A stretch of 28,032 bases of DNA from Cyanobacteria bacterium UBA11153 (lineage in GTDB: Bacteria; Cyanobacteriota; Cyanobacteriia; Cyanobacteriales; Coleofasciculaceae), in NCBI GenBank assembly GCA_003511885.1, contig DOIX01000028.1, forward strand, positions 1 to 28,032. Reading direction: 5' to 3'. Position 1 is the stretch's first letter; each line of letters opens with the position of its first letter. Position numbers and translations under genes: made by a program. This document shows, one piece after another, positions 8,817-16,810 of this stretch. The notes beneath the pieces were generated by a model. That model had not been told where the DNA came from. It worked only from the letters and a program-made list of their open reading frames with translations, and did no database searches.

Positions 8817-8905
8817 TAGGACTTACGCAGTCGCGCTACCAATAGTAGATGGTGCGTTAGCTTTCCCATAACGCACCTACAGATAGATGCTTTGCGTAAG
8901 TCCTG
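8817..8905. repeat. AGGACTTACGCA inverted-repeat element
   Basis: Perfect 12-bp terminal inverted repeats AGGACTTACGCA (8818-8829) and TGCGTAAGTCCT (8893-8904) enclose a second perfect 9-bp hairpin, GGTGCGTTA (8851-8859) with TAACGCACC (8869-8877). I recognise both motifs as common dispersed repeats in cyanobacterial genomes. At about 88 bp and without a reading frame, this is a MITE-like element. On the minus strand it lies about 110 bp upstream of the livF start, so it could influence that gene's expression. Confidence 0.8.
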
Positions 8906-9130
8906 TCTAATTTAGCTGTTGTCCAGCTTATTGGACTTATAGTATGGCTAATGCGCTACTATTTCAAATTATTATAGGACAAGTTATCCCAAAACTAGTT
9001 ATACCAACTCCCCATATTAATACATTAAATCTCTTGCATAATCCGACAAACCCCTCCTCAGCGGGAAACGGAGTAATCCCAATTTTCTCAATCCCTGCTA
9101 CAGTCGATCCTCCCAACCCCCCTTATATCC

Positions 9131-9230
9131 CAAGGTTGTTTCATTTCCCCTTGAAAAATTGGGGAGCAGAGAGCTTCTTTCGCTATCGAGCTGGGGAGAA
9201 TGAGGTTTTTTGTCATAATTAATTATTATT
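9131..9230 (-). mobile_element. MITE-like element, copy C (truncated)
   Basis: The end CAAGGTTGTTTCAT (9131-9144) differs at two positions from the 14-bp terminal repeat CAGGGCTGTTTCAT of copies A and B. The following TTGAAAAATT, GGAGC, GAGCTTCTTT, GGGGAGAATGAGG and TAATTAATTATT blocks follow copy B in order. The opposite terminal repeat is missing, and the remnant stops about 10 bp before the stop codon of the membrane protein gene at 9240. Confidence 0.6.
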
Positions 9231-9239
9231 CCTACCTAC

Positions 9240-10988
9240 TTAGGTTTTACGAATAATACAGTCAGCTTGGATTACTGTAAAATGATGAGTATCAAAGACA
9301 GCACAGGTTTTAGTAAAAGCTAACAAGGCGGGAATTGTACCATTTTGCAATTGCTGAAGTGCATCATTGGCAGGAGTTTGATGTTGCCTAATCCAAACTC
9401 GATTTGAGTTTTTGCGATCTTCCGTTAAATAATCCGGTGTAAATGCTGTTTTGTCCAGGAGCCAAAAATCTATTTTATACTTGTGAATAAAGTTCTTTAC
9501 CTCCTGGAAATCAGGACTATATTGAGCATTAATCAAATCGATACTTCGCTGGCGAATTTGGTTGTAATACCCCAGATGATATGGTATGGCATATTGCCGT
9601 GCTGTTAAAATCGAGCGTTTGGCAAAGCTAGGAAGGTTACCAGCTTCTTCTGCTAGAGAGGCAATTAGAATATCTTTGGGTTGCTCTTGAAAAAACTGAT
9701 AGAGGGCTGTAGATTTACCTATTTTATAAGAAACTGAAGGAAATTTTTCGAGAGAATTGGGATAACTCACCAGTATAGTTGCAAATAATACAGTTGTCGC
9801 TAGTCCTAAAATCTGTCTGATTTTCCGATAAGGTTTGCCAGATTTTCTGCCAAGATTGAGGATAGCATCTAAAATAATTGTCAGCGATATTGCCGCCGAA
9901 ATTGCCATCAAAATTCGCAGGCTATGTTGAGTGTAACGACTTGGTAGATGGAGCTTGAATAAGAGAGCATGGGCAAGAAAAAACATCCCTAAAGAGGCTA
10001 ATCCTAGCTCTGGCAATACCCTAATCTGAGGCTTAATTTGTTCGACTAACGGAAACCAAAGACGATAGCGTATTAGTAGGATCAAAGATAACCCGATACC
10101 CAGGATCAAGGGAAAATAATTATAGGGTAAATCACCCCATTCTAATGGTAGGATACCAGTCCGTTGTCCGTGGAACCAAAACTGCCAAGAATTATCAACA
10201 AAAAAGCGCGCCCTCCCATCTAAAGAAAAGTCTGGCATTAGTCTAGCTTGAGAAGCGCTAATCACAGGACCAAATTTCGACTGTTGCCAAGCGTAGGGTA
10301 ATATTACTAAACCAGCAACTCCTAATCCAACAGCAGATAACCTCCAATCGCACCTATTTTGCCAGTTTAACAGTCTGAGTATCAGGATACCAGCACAGAT
10401 GAAGACAAACTGAGGGTAAAACATTCCTTGCAGTAGTATTAACGCACAAACTGGTAGCCATGAATCCTGGATCAAATAGTATAAAAATGCGAGGAATAAT
10501 GGATAAAGAAATGCTCTAGGTGTTCCTGACGCTAAATCATCTTTCATCCACAGATTTTGATTGAGCAATAAGGTGGCAATAAATCCAGCCACTGGGACTG
10601 GAAAAATCTGGATTACACAGCCGAAACAGTAGACTGTAGCGATTACTCCTAAAATAGGTGGTAGGATTTTACTGAGGAAAATAGGATGAATTTTTAGACT
10701 TGCCATCAATTGATAAATAGCTCCATATCCCGGGGGAGCAATCGATTGAAAATAATCGGCAATTAAATCATGAGGAAACACATCTTTGTCGATAAATCTT
10801 TCCATCCAAAAGACGTGCTGACGTGCATCATCTTGGATGACATATTGATATTCAAAGGCTTGCTGTAGCGCCAACCAGCCGTAATAAATAGCGAAAGTTA
10901 GACTTAAACTCAGCCAAAATATTACTTGAGGATTAAATTTATTAGATTGGGGGGCAATTAACAATTTGTCTAGACGAGAGGCGAGCAT
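9240..10988 (-). CDS. Polytopic membrane protein, possible GT-C glycosyltransferase (paralog 2)
   Basis: This 582-residue integral membrane protein has about ten hydrophobic helices. After the first (about 22-42) comes a loop with VIQDDARQHVFWMERF, holding Asp53-Asp54 and R-Q-H at 56-58. An acidic pair in the first external loop followed by many membrane helices is the general plan of GT-C glycosyltransferases, which use lipid-linked sugars, so I offer that as a possible role, not a firm one. The C-terminal ~140 residues form a soluble domain (PKDILIAS, LTARQYAIPYHLGYY, IDFWLLDKTAF). It lies 25 bp after a paralog with the same layout: 70 of 90 residues match in a C-terminal block starting FFQEQPKD (hand count). 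The two are evidently a tandem duplication in one operon. The acceptor is unknown. Confidence 0.88.
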   Translation of the reverse strand: MLASRLDKLLIAPQSNKFNPQVIFWLSLSLTFAIYYGWLALQQAFEYQYVIQDDARQHVFWMERFIDKDVFPHDLIADYFQSIAPPGYGAIYQLMASLKIHPIFLSKILPPILGVIATVYCFGCVIQIFPVPVAGFIATLLLNQNLWMKDDLASGTPRAFLYPLFLAFLYYLIQDSWLPVCALILLQGMFYPQFVFICAGILILRLLNWQNRCDWRLSAVGLGVAGLVILPYAWQQSKFGPVISASQARLMPDFSLDGRARFFVDNSWQFWFHGQRTGILPLEWGDLPYNYFPLILGIGLSLILLIRYRLWFPLVEQIKPQIRVLPELGLASLGMFFLAHALLFKLHLPSRYTQHSLRILMAISAAISLTIILDAILNLGRKSGKPYRKIRQILGLATTVLFATILVSYPNSLEKFPSVSYKIGKSTALYQFFQEQPKDILIASLAEEAGNLPSFAKRSILTARQYAIPYHLGYYNQIRQRSIDLINAQYSPDFQEVKNFIHKYKIDFWLLDKTAFTPDYLTEDRKNSNRVWIRQHQTPANDALQQLQNGTIPALLAFTKTCAVFDTHHFTVIQADCIIRKT

Positions 10989-11013
10989 AGTAATATTATG
11001 TTTCCTTAACTAC

Positions 11014-12810
11014 TCAAGAAGATTCTTGCAAAATACAATCAGTATCTATGACAATAAAATTACTGGTTTGCAAAGCAGTACAACGAGGTGTAATTTTGGC
11101 TAATGCTGGGATATTTCCCTCCTGTAATTGTGCCAAAGCATTATTAACTGCGGGCTGATATTGCCTAACCCAAACTTGGTTGACATCTCGGCGATTTTCC
11201 TGTAAATAAGTGGGGGTAAATGCAGTATTGTCCAGTACCCAAAAATCTATGTCATACTTATGAATAAAGTTTTTTAATTCCTTGATTTCGGGACTGTATT
11301 GAGCTTGAATTAGGTCAATTGTCCGCTGACGAATTTGGGTATAGTAGCCCAAATGGTAAGGTATGGCATATTCTCTTGCTGTTAAGACAGATCTTTGAGT
11401 AAAGCTGGGCAAATTCCGCGCTTCATTTACAATAGATGCAATTAAAATATCTTTAGGTTGCTGTTGAAAAAATTGATACAATTCTGGATCTTTGCCTTTG
11501 ATATAACCAATGTCCATAAAATCTTTCCAAAAGAGTGGGTAGATTAGGAGTATCGCACTTAACAGGGCTGTGATTCCCAATGCCAAGCTAGGCATAATTA
11601 ATGAGGAGACGATCCTCGGTAAAGTAACACTTAGCTCCTGACAAGCATGGAAGAGAGCATCTAGAATTAGAGTAAGTGCGATCGCAGCCGATAAAGCCAT
11701 GACAATTCTCAAGCTATGCTGGCTGTAGCGACTGGGAAGATAAAGCTTAAATAACGTAGCATGGGCAAGCAAAAACCACCCTAGAGATGTTAACCCGATC
11801 TGAAGTAAAATAAATACTTCCTTTTCAATCTGTTTAGCTAGGGGAAAAATAGCGTGATAGCGCTGTAAAATTGGCAAGGATAAACCAGCGAAAAACATTA
11901 ACATGAAATAGTTATGATTCATCGTTTTCCACTCTATGGGGAAAAAGCCACTTCGTTCCCCAAAAAACCAAAATTCCCAAGGATTATCTAGAAAAAACTT
12001 GCTCCGTCCATTTTGAGAGAATTCCAGCATTGTCCGAGCTTGAGTACCAGTAATTGTTCCCCCAAATTCTGAAGATTCTAAGATTGTCGGTAATAACCCT
12101 GCTATCGCCACGACAAATCCGATGGCAAAAAACCAATAATTACTGCGATCTTGAGATAAACGTAACCTACCCTTATCAAAGCGCCAAAGTCTGACAAAAA
12201 GAAGACCAACAGACATTAATACATAAGGAGGATAAAAAAGCACTTCTAGGATGATAGTGACGCATAGAGGTAGCCACGAGCGCCGGAGTAAATAATACAA
12301 AAATGCCAGAAATAAGGGATACAAAAATGCTCTTGATGTCGCCGAAGAGATATCATCCTTGATCCAAAGATTTTGATTTAGTAGCAAGGTAGCAATAAAG
12401 CCTGTCATTGGAATTGGTAAAATCTCCATGACACAACCAAAACAGTAAGCAGTTGCACTCAAGGCCAATATCGGTGGTAATAACTTACTGAAAATTAATG
12501 GATCCATCCCCATCTTTGCTATCAATCGATAAAGAGCAGCAAATCCCCCTGGGGCAATTGATTGATAATAATTAGCAATTAAATCATTAGGAAATAAATC
12601 TGGATCTAAAAACCGCCGCATCCAAAATACATGCTGGCGCACATCGTCTTGCACCACAAAATCGGCACTAAAAGCTTCTTGCAGGGCAAAAAATCCGTAA
12701 AGGGCGGCAAAACTTAGACTGAGACTAAACCAGAATATTCCTGAATTTGAGCGCTGGGTAGTTGGAGTAGTCAGATATTTATCCAGATACTTGATTACCA
12801 TAATCCACAA
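11014..12810 (-). CDS. Polytopic membrane protein, possible GT-C glycosyltransferase (paralog 1)
   Basis: This 598-residue membrane protein is the upstream member of the tandem pair. It has the same features: a first helix (about 25-44), then FVVQDDVRQHVFWMRRF with Asp55-Asp56 and R-Q-H at 58-60, a run of membrane helices to about residue 435 and a conserved C-terminal domain (PKDILIAS, LTAREYAIPYHLGYY, IDFWVLDNTAF). Two starts are possible: a TTG at 12810 with AAGG five bases upstream, or an ATG three codons inside (12801). The difference does not touch any domain. The acidic pair and topology fit a GT-C-like enzyme, but no sugar donor can be named. Divergence is spread over the whole length, so both copies look intact and selected, not a recent duplicate decaying. 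Confidence 0.88.
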   Translation of the reverse strand: MWIMVIKYLDKYLTTPTTQRSNSGIFWFSLSLSFAALYGFFALQEAFSADFVVQDDVRQHVFWMRRFLDPDLFPNDLIANYYQSIAPGGFAALYRLIAKMGMDPLIFSKLLPPILALSATAYCFGCVMEILPIPMTGFIATLLLNQNLWIKDDISSATSRAFLYPLFLAFLYYLLRRSWLPLCVTIILEVLFYPPYVLMSVGLLFVRLWRFDKGRLRLSQDRSNYWFFAIGFVVAIAGLLPTILESSEFGGTITGTQARTMLEFSQNGRSKFFLDNPWEFWFFGERSGFFPIEWKTMNHNYFMLMFFAGLSLPILQRYHAIFPLAKQIEKEVFILLQIGLTSLGWFLLAHATLFKLYLPSRYSQHSLRIVMALSAAIALTLILDALFHACQELSVTLPRIVSSLIMPSLALGITALLSAILLIYPLFWKDFMDIGYIKGKDPELYQFFQQQPKDILIASIVNEARNLPSFTQRSVLTAREYAIPYHLGYYTQIRQRTIDLIQAQYSPEIKELKNFIHKYDIDFWVLDNTAFTPTYLQENRRDVNQVWVRQYQPAVNNALAQLQEGNIPALAKITPRCTALQTSNFIVIDTDCILQESS

Positions 12811-12943
12811 TTTAGCCTTGTTTTGATCGAGGTGAATCTATTACAAACTTCTAGCTACTCTGATTGTTGTCTTAAATTGAGATATCTTAAGCGGTTGTCC
12901 ATCTGTAGCAGTACGCGCTGGTATAGAATGGGGTCGATGCCAT

Positions 12944-12978
12944 AACCAATAACTAATAACTAATAACTAATAACTATT
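12944..12978. repeat. AACTAAT heptamer array (STRR) running into a stop codon
   Basis: Five consecutive heptamers are present: AACCAAT, AACTAAT three times, then AACTATT (12944-12978). The last unit supplies the TAG stop (12974-12976 on the minus strand) of the ferredoxin gene. This is the short tandemly repeated class known from filamentous cyanobacteria. Confidence 0.85.
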
Positions 12979-13201
12979 GTGGAGTTTTTTGTAAATCTGG
13001 TCTTTCTTCTGGCACAATTGCACCTTCTACAGGACAAACCTGCAAACATATACCACAATCAATACAGGTGCTAAAATCAATCCAGTACCAATCAGTCCCT
13101 TTCATGTTTTTACCTGGACCTTCATGAATGCAAGCCACTGGGCAAGCATCAACGCAATCCGCTACACCTTCACAGGTTTCAGTAAGAATAGTATGTGCCA
13201 C
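12974..13201 (-). CDS. Small bacterial-type ferredoxin, probably 3Fe-4S/4Fe-4S
   Basis: This 75-residue soluble electron carrier has two cysteine clusters. Cys10, 16, 20 and 24 lie in a C-x5-C-x3-C-x3-C run followed by PVACIHEGPG, and Cys46, 49, 52 and 56 lie in a classical CxxCxxCxxxCP run. Aligned by eye with Azotobacter-type ferredoxin I, Cys10, 16 and 56 match the [3Fe-4S] ligands and Cys20, 46, 49 and 52 the [4Fe-4S] ligands. The normal 4Fe spacing CxxCxxC is absent from the first run, so a seven-iron protein is more likely than two 4Fe clusters; that is inference. It starts with GTG, supported by a strong AAAGGAG six bases upstream; this frame begins MAHTILTETC as in related ferredoxins. 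Its stop codon lies inside a heptamer array. No redox partner gene is adjacent. Confidence 0.92.
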   Translation of the reverse strand: MAHTILTETCEGVADCVDACPVACIHEGPGKNMKGTDWYWIDFSTCIDCGICLQVCPVEGAIVPEERPDLQKTPQ

Positions 13202-13207
13202 AGTGTT

Positions 13208-13214
13208 CTCCTTT
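13208..13214 (-). promoter_or_regulatory. Shine-Dalgarno of the ferredoxin gene
   Basis: The minus strand reads AAAGGAG, then six bases, then the GTG start at 13201. It is one of the few strong ribosome binding sites in this window, and it decides the non-ATG start of the ferredoxin. Confidence 0.8.
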
Positions 13215-13348
13215 GTTTTAAATTAGAGGTTAGGGGTTAGGGCGTGTTTTCCAACCCAGGAAGGGCGAAGCATTGGGAGCATCCCAATAAAGGCAAAGAT
13301 ACTTGTTTTTGCCAAAGTTTTCACCCCCCCCAGCCCCCCTTGTCAAAG

Positions 13349-13533
13349 CAGGGCTGTTTCATTCTCGGTTGAAAAATTGAGGGCAGGGGGGCTTCTTTAG
13401 CAGGGGGGCAGGGGAGAATGAGGGTTTTTCGTAATAATTAATCCCCAATTTTATTTTAATAAAATTTAGGAGCTGAAAATCTCGACCAGGCTGCTTTCTA
13501 GCTTTTTCAAAATTTGAACATGAAACAGCCCTG
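13349..13533 (-). mobile_element. MITE-like element, copy B, with 10-bp flanking direct repeats
   Basis: This 185-bp element has 14-bp terminal inverted repeats CAGGGCTGTTTCAT at both ends. It is flanked by identical CTTGTCAAAG (13339-13348 and 13534-13543), which reads as a target-site duplication of about 8-10 bp. The outer flanks are C-rich on the left and G-rich on the right, so the pre-insertion site was probably a palindrome, CCCCCCTTGTCAAAGGGGGG. Its ends match copy A in inverse orientation. There is no coding capacity; the transposase must be encoded elsewhere. Confidence 0.78.
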
Positions 13534-13591
13534 CTTGTCAAAGGGGGGAGGAAGAATACAACCTGCATTTCTTCCTTGGGCGGGATGCTCC

Positions 13592-13650
13592 CGAAGGATA
13601 TGGACTGTAGACTTTGGGTTTATCCAACAATCGATCCCCCATATCCTTCG
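13592..13650. repeat. 12-bp perfect inverted repeat (CGAAGGATATGG)
   Basis: CGAAGGATATGG (13592-13603) and CCATATCCTTCG (13639-13650) are perfect complements separated by 35 bases. GGGATGCTCCC just to the left is another small palindrome. It may be a small mobile repeat or a transcript hairpin; it lies downstream of hisG on the minus strand, so a terminator role is possible, though no U tract follows. Confidence 0.55.
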
Positions 13651-13733
13651 CCCCTACCGCAAGTTTTGGACTAAATAAAATACGCTATATGCTCTATTTA
13701 TTCGATCCATTAGCAATTAGTCTTTCTTCCATT

Positions 13734-13797
13734 AGGGCGAAGTCTTCACGCACTTATATCGATACATTTTAACATTTATACACAAATGCTTCGCCCT
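13734..13797. repeat. AGGGCGAAG inverted-repeat element
   Basis: AGGGCGAAG (13734-13742) and CTTCGCCCT (13789-13797) are perfect inverted ends of a 64-bp AT-rich unit. I associate the AGGGCGAAGCAT motif with dispersed cyanobacterial repeats; another partial copy, AGGGCGAAGCAT, lies near 13262. It sits directly downstream of hisG. Confidence 0.55.
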
Positions 13798-13830
13798 TAC
13801 ACGCCATTAGCAATTAGCCACGCCCCCTCC

Positions 13831-14847
13831 TCACTTTAACTTTTCCAAAAATTGCTGATAATTCTGAGACTCGGAACTAAAAACATAATTTGGGGATAAA
13901 ACAGTCATATCCCTACCTCCTGCTTTTCTAAGTAGATTAACAGTAGAGAGTAACATTTTCTGTTCGATAACAACAGTAACAGCATACCAATTATCCTCTG
14001 GATGAGAATAGACTTTGGCAATGGTAGGCCCTCGCAATCCTGTTAACCCAGTTAATTGACTTTGAGTCATCAAAGCATTACCGATTTCATCGGCTGAGTT
14101 ACCTTGAACGTTAGCTGTAACTGAGATATATTTTTTCGCTCTCAGATTTGCTTCAATTAGCTCTAGGATAGTTTTAGTTATTTCTAGTTTCGTTTCATCT
14201 TCTTGCAATAATCGCTTGTTGCCAATCAAACAGGCTTGGGAATCCAAGATACTCCCGCCATCAATCTGTTTCAAGCGATTTTCCCGCAGGGTAGTGCCCG
14301 TACTAGTAATATCGACAATCATATCGGCATAACCCATGCTGGGTGCGGCTTCCATTGCGCCTTGGACTTCTACTAAAGAGAAATGTACGATCAATTTTTC
14401 GTACAACCAATTCCGAGTCAGGTTGGGATATTTGGTAGCAATTCTTAGGGTTCGTCCTTTTTCTTTAAATAATAGAGTTAATTCGGCTAAATCTTCAATG
14501 GAAGAAACATCTATCCAACTCTCCGGTACGGCAACAACTAACTGACATCGCCCATAGCCGAGGCGATCGCAAATTACTACTACATTATCCTGTCCTACGC
14601 CTTGTTCGGCAACTACGTCATAGCCTGTAATCCCTAAATCGGCGCTCCCTTCTTCGACTTTAGTGAAGATATCGGCAGCCCGTTGGAAAAGTACTGTCAG
14701 ATTTGGTAAGGCTGGAATTGAACCCACATATTGTCTTTCATTAGGGCGCGATACGTTTAATCCACAAGCGGCAAGTAAACTTACTGTTGATCTTTCTAAT
14801 GCTCCTTTACTCGGTAAAGCCAGTCTGATCGATTTATCATTAGTCAT
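13831..14847 (-). CDS. hisG: ATP phosphoribosyltransferase, long form (HisG)
   Basis: This 338-residue protein catalyses the first step of histidine synthesis, joining ATP and PRPP into phosphoribosyl-ATP. It opens with IRLALPSKGALE, has DLGITGYDVV (70-79) and carries the family signature around 166-187 (E-A-A-P-S-M-G-Y-A-D then DITSTGTTL). Residues from about 238 to 325 form the extra ACT-like regulatory domain of long-form HisG (LRGPTIAKVY, WYAVTVVIEQ, LLRKAGGRDMTVLSP). Long-form enzymes normally work and are feedback-inhibited without HisZ. The best-studied cyanobacteria use the short form plus HisZ as I recall, so this long form is unusual here. It lies 146 bp downstream of an HisRS-like gene on the same strand and is probably co-transcribed. 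The length is somewhat above the usual ~300 residues. Confidence 0.93.
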   Translation of the reverse strand: MTNDKSIRLALPSKGALERSTVSLLAACGLNVSRPNERQYVGSIPALPNLTVLFQRAADIFTKVEEGSADLGITGYDVVAEQGVGQDNVVVICDRLGYGRCQLVVAVPESWIDVSSIEDLAELTLLFKEKGRTLRIATKYPNLTRNWLYEKLIVHFSLVEVQGAMEAAPSMGYADMIVDITSTGTTLRENRLKQIDGGSILDSQACLIGNKRLLQEDETKLEITKTILELIEANLRAKKYISVTANVQGNSADEIGNALMTQSQLTGLTGLRGPTIAKVYSHPEDNWYAVTVVIEQKMLLSTVNLLRKAGGRDMTVLSPNYVFSSESQNYQQFLEKLK

Positions 14848-14863
14848 TGGTTGTTTATTTTTG

Positions 14864-14884
14864 TTGTTAGTTGTTAGTTGTTAG
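14864..14884. repeat. TTGTTAG heptamer array (STRR) upstream of hisG
   Basis: Three perfect TTGTTAG heptamers (14864-14884), with partial units on either side, begin 16 bp upstream of the hisG start codon on the minus strand. They occupy the place where a ribosome binding site or leader would normally lie. Confidence 0.8.
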
Positions 14885-14993
14885 TTGGTGGTTTTTGATT
14901 GTCGATGGGCGCTCGAATCAATCATCAATAATAGGGACTATTTTCTCCAAATTCTCCACTCAAATTAATCAGAAAATCATCGAGCCTCCCCTG

Positions 14994-16544
14994 TTAAATC
15001 CGCTGGTCAAATTGACTAGCAACCTCACTAACTTTCATCCTTTGCTGCTCGCCAGAAGCCATATTTTTCAGGACAATTTCGCCCGTGCGTCGTTCATCAG
15101 GACCAATTGCGATCGCAAAAGGAATTCCTTGCTTATTCGCATACTCAAAATTACTGGAAACGCTCTTATTTTTCACATCCATTTCCACTCGCAATCCAGC
15201 TTGGCGTAATTCCTGCGCTACACCAATCGCATAGCCAGCATCTTCCTGACTTACTGGTACGACTAAAACCTCCACAAATCCTCTACTTTTACCTAATTTC
15301 CCATCTGCTTCTAGAGCAACTTGTAACCTTTCCATACCATAAGAAAAACCTGTAGCTGGCGTATCTTGTCTTCCCCCAAAAGTAGCCACTAAATCGTCAT
15401 ATCTGCCACCGCCACAGACTTGTCGGGTTTCTCCTCCACTACCATGATGAATTTCAAAAATCATCCCCGTATAATACTGTAAACCGCGACTCATTCCCAA
15501 ATCGAGAATAATTTGACTTTGGTCGAGATGATAGAATTCTAAAGTATTAATAATCTCCCGTAACCGATCCAATCCAGCATAATCAATACCGTAAACTGAT
15601 AGGAGCTTTTCTGCTTCCTGAAATACCGCCGCTGGCTCTCCCACCAGTTGTCCCAATTCCCTCATAAATTCCAGCGCCTTACTAATTCTGGCAGTTTGAT
15701 CCTGACGCTGCATTTTACCCAAAAGGCGATCTACAATTTCCTGAGCATCCCGATTTCCGCCCAGTTCAACATTCATACTAGCCAATAAATCCAGAATTGA
15801 TTCCCGCGCCTCAGATTCCTCCATATCCTGAAATAAAGTAGTCAATCTTTGAATCCGGCGACTTTCATCAGCCAATCTTTCTTGACTTAATTCCCGATTA
15901 GCAGTATACAACTCAAAAGCAGGATAAATATCGCACAATCGACGTTCCACTTCCGCCTTCCCATCTTTGCGCAAAACTTCCATTTGAGTCAGCAAAAAGC
16001 TACGGAGACGAGTTTCTATCTGTAAACTATCAAGAAACTTACTGACAACACTAATATGTCCCAAATAGAGACGATACCCAGTTAACCCCAGGGCATTCAA
16101 GCCTTGACAAGCAGTCGAAATTACCTCCGCGTCAGCCATACCACCCGTTACCCCGATTAATTCTATTCCCATTTGGGTAAACTGACGGTATCTTTCTTTC
16201 TGAGGTCTTTCATAACGGAAAGCAGACCCGACATAATAGAGACGGACAGGTAGAGGTAAACCTTGAAGATGATCGATATAAGCCCTAACTACTGAAGCCG
16301 TAAGTTCCGGTCGCAAACAGAGACGGCGGTTGCGATAAATAAAATCATACAGCCGAGCTGCGATTTCTTCACCAGATTTCCGCAAATAGAGTTCAGTATA
16401 TTCAATCAAGGGTACATCAATCGGACGATAGCCGAAAGAGGCAAAGCAATCTCTGAGAGTATTTTCGATCTGGGTTGCGATCGCGCACTCTTCCGGTAGG
16501 ATATCGTTAACGCCGCGTACTCGTTCAATTTTAGTCGTTCGCAT
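14994..16544 (-). CDS. Divergent histidyl-tRNA synthetase-like protein
   Basis: This 516-residue class II aminoacyl-tRNA synthetase fold begins with the typical GVNDILPEE. Motif 2 runs LCLRPELTASVVRAY (75-89) to FRYERPQKERYRQFTQMGIELIG (109-131). The histidine-binding segment is SRGLQYYTGMIFE (352-364), and motif 3 is ATGFSYGMERL (397-407). A C-terminal anticodon-binding domain follows (about 422-512). This domain argues for a tRNA synthetase and against HisZ, which lacks it. Unusual points: canonical cyanobacterial HisS has RPEGTAGVVRA and RGLDYY, whereas here the Gly is Leu and the Asp is Gln, and the chain is about 90 residues longer than usual, with extra sequence between about 165 and 335. 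Its position before long-form hisG suggests a histidine-pathway link. It may be a true HisRS, a second paralog or a regulator. The 266-bp gap upstream holds no gene. Confidence 0.8.
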   Translation of the reverse strand: MRTTKIERVRGVNDILPEECAIATQIENTLRDCFASFGYRPIDVPLIEYTELYLRKSGEEIAARLYDFIYRNRRLCLRPELTASVVRAYIDHLQGLPLPVRLYYVGSAFRYERPQKERYRQFTQMGIELIGVTGGMADAEVISTACQGLNALGLTGYRLYLGHISVVSKFLDSLQIETRLRSFLLTQMEVLRKDGKAEVERRLCDIYPAFELYTANRELSQERLADESRRIQRLTTLFQDMEESEARESILDLLASMNVELGGNRDAQEIVDRLLGKMQRQDQTARISKALEFMRELGQLVGEPAAVFQEAEKLLSVYGIDYAGLDRLREIINTLEFYHLDQSQIILDLGMSRGLQYYTGMIFEIHHGSGGETRQVCGGGRYDDLVATFGGRQDTPATGFSYGMERLQVALEADGKLGKSRGFVEVLVVPVSQEDAGYAIGVAQELRQAGLRVEMDVKNKSVSSNFEYANKQGIPFAIAIGPDERRTGEIVLKNMASGEQQRMKVSEVASQFDQRI

Positions 16545-16810
16545 CTTTCTCGCAATCGGGTTGGGGGCAGTTTGTCAGGCTTCTCAATTTTGACATTCCC
16601 CAGTTTCCCATAGAGAGGGATTTTTCGACAAAGATAGTGAAATTAAGCCCGCACCACCGTCACTAAACGCCCACTGCTCGTAGTAGTCACTTCAGTGATT
16701 AACCTCTCCTCAATCTCTCTATATCCTAACCGCTGTGGTGGTTGCTGTAATCAAAGCTCTGTGCTTTTAAGCCGGGGATGGGAGAAATTTTCCCCATTCC
16801 CCACCTCAAT

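Larger units (their letters stand above)
8707..9239. other. 533-bp gap with two dispersed repeats
   Basis: No gene is supported. The gap contains a hairpin-forming AGGACTTACGCA element (8817-8905), an AT-rich stretch without recognisable signals (8910-9120) and a truncated MITE-like copy (9131-9230). The 92-codon open frame at 8944-9222 is chance reading through this repeat. Confidence 0.65.
13202..13830. other. 629-bp repeat cluster between ferredoxin and hisG
   Basis: No gene is supported. After the ferredoxin ribosome binding site comes ATTGGGAGCATCCCAAT (a hairpin near 13273-13289), then the MITE-like copy B (13349-13533), a 12-bp inverted repeat pair (13592-13650) and an AGGGCGAAG/CTTCGCCCT pair (13734-13797). 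Several elements look nested or abutting. The 69-codon open frame at 13359-13568 is read-through of the MITE. Confidence 0.7.

Noticed and set aside
8944..9222. 92-codon plus-strand open frame with ATG
   Set aside because: The second half is translation of the truncated MITE-like copy C; the first half is proline/asparagine-rich filler with no recognisable domain and no ribosome binding site.
13359..13568. 69-codon minus-strand open frame
   Set aside because: It lies almost entirely inside MITE-like copy B and its flanking palindrome, so it is element sequence, not a gene.
14848..14993. Histidine attenuator or T-box in front of hisG
   Set aside because: The gap holds a heptamer array and no run of His codons, T-box core or terminator-antiterminator pair that I could recognise.
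16643..16750. 35-codon minus-strand open frame ending RLITEVTTTSSGRLVTVVRA
   Set aside because: The residue composition looks protein-like, but there is no usable start codon after the preceding in-frame stop. It may be the remnant of a lost gene between ffh and the HisRS-like gene; the evidence is too thin to list.
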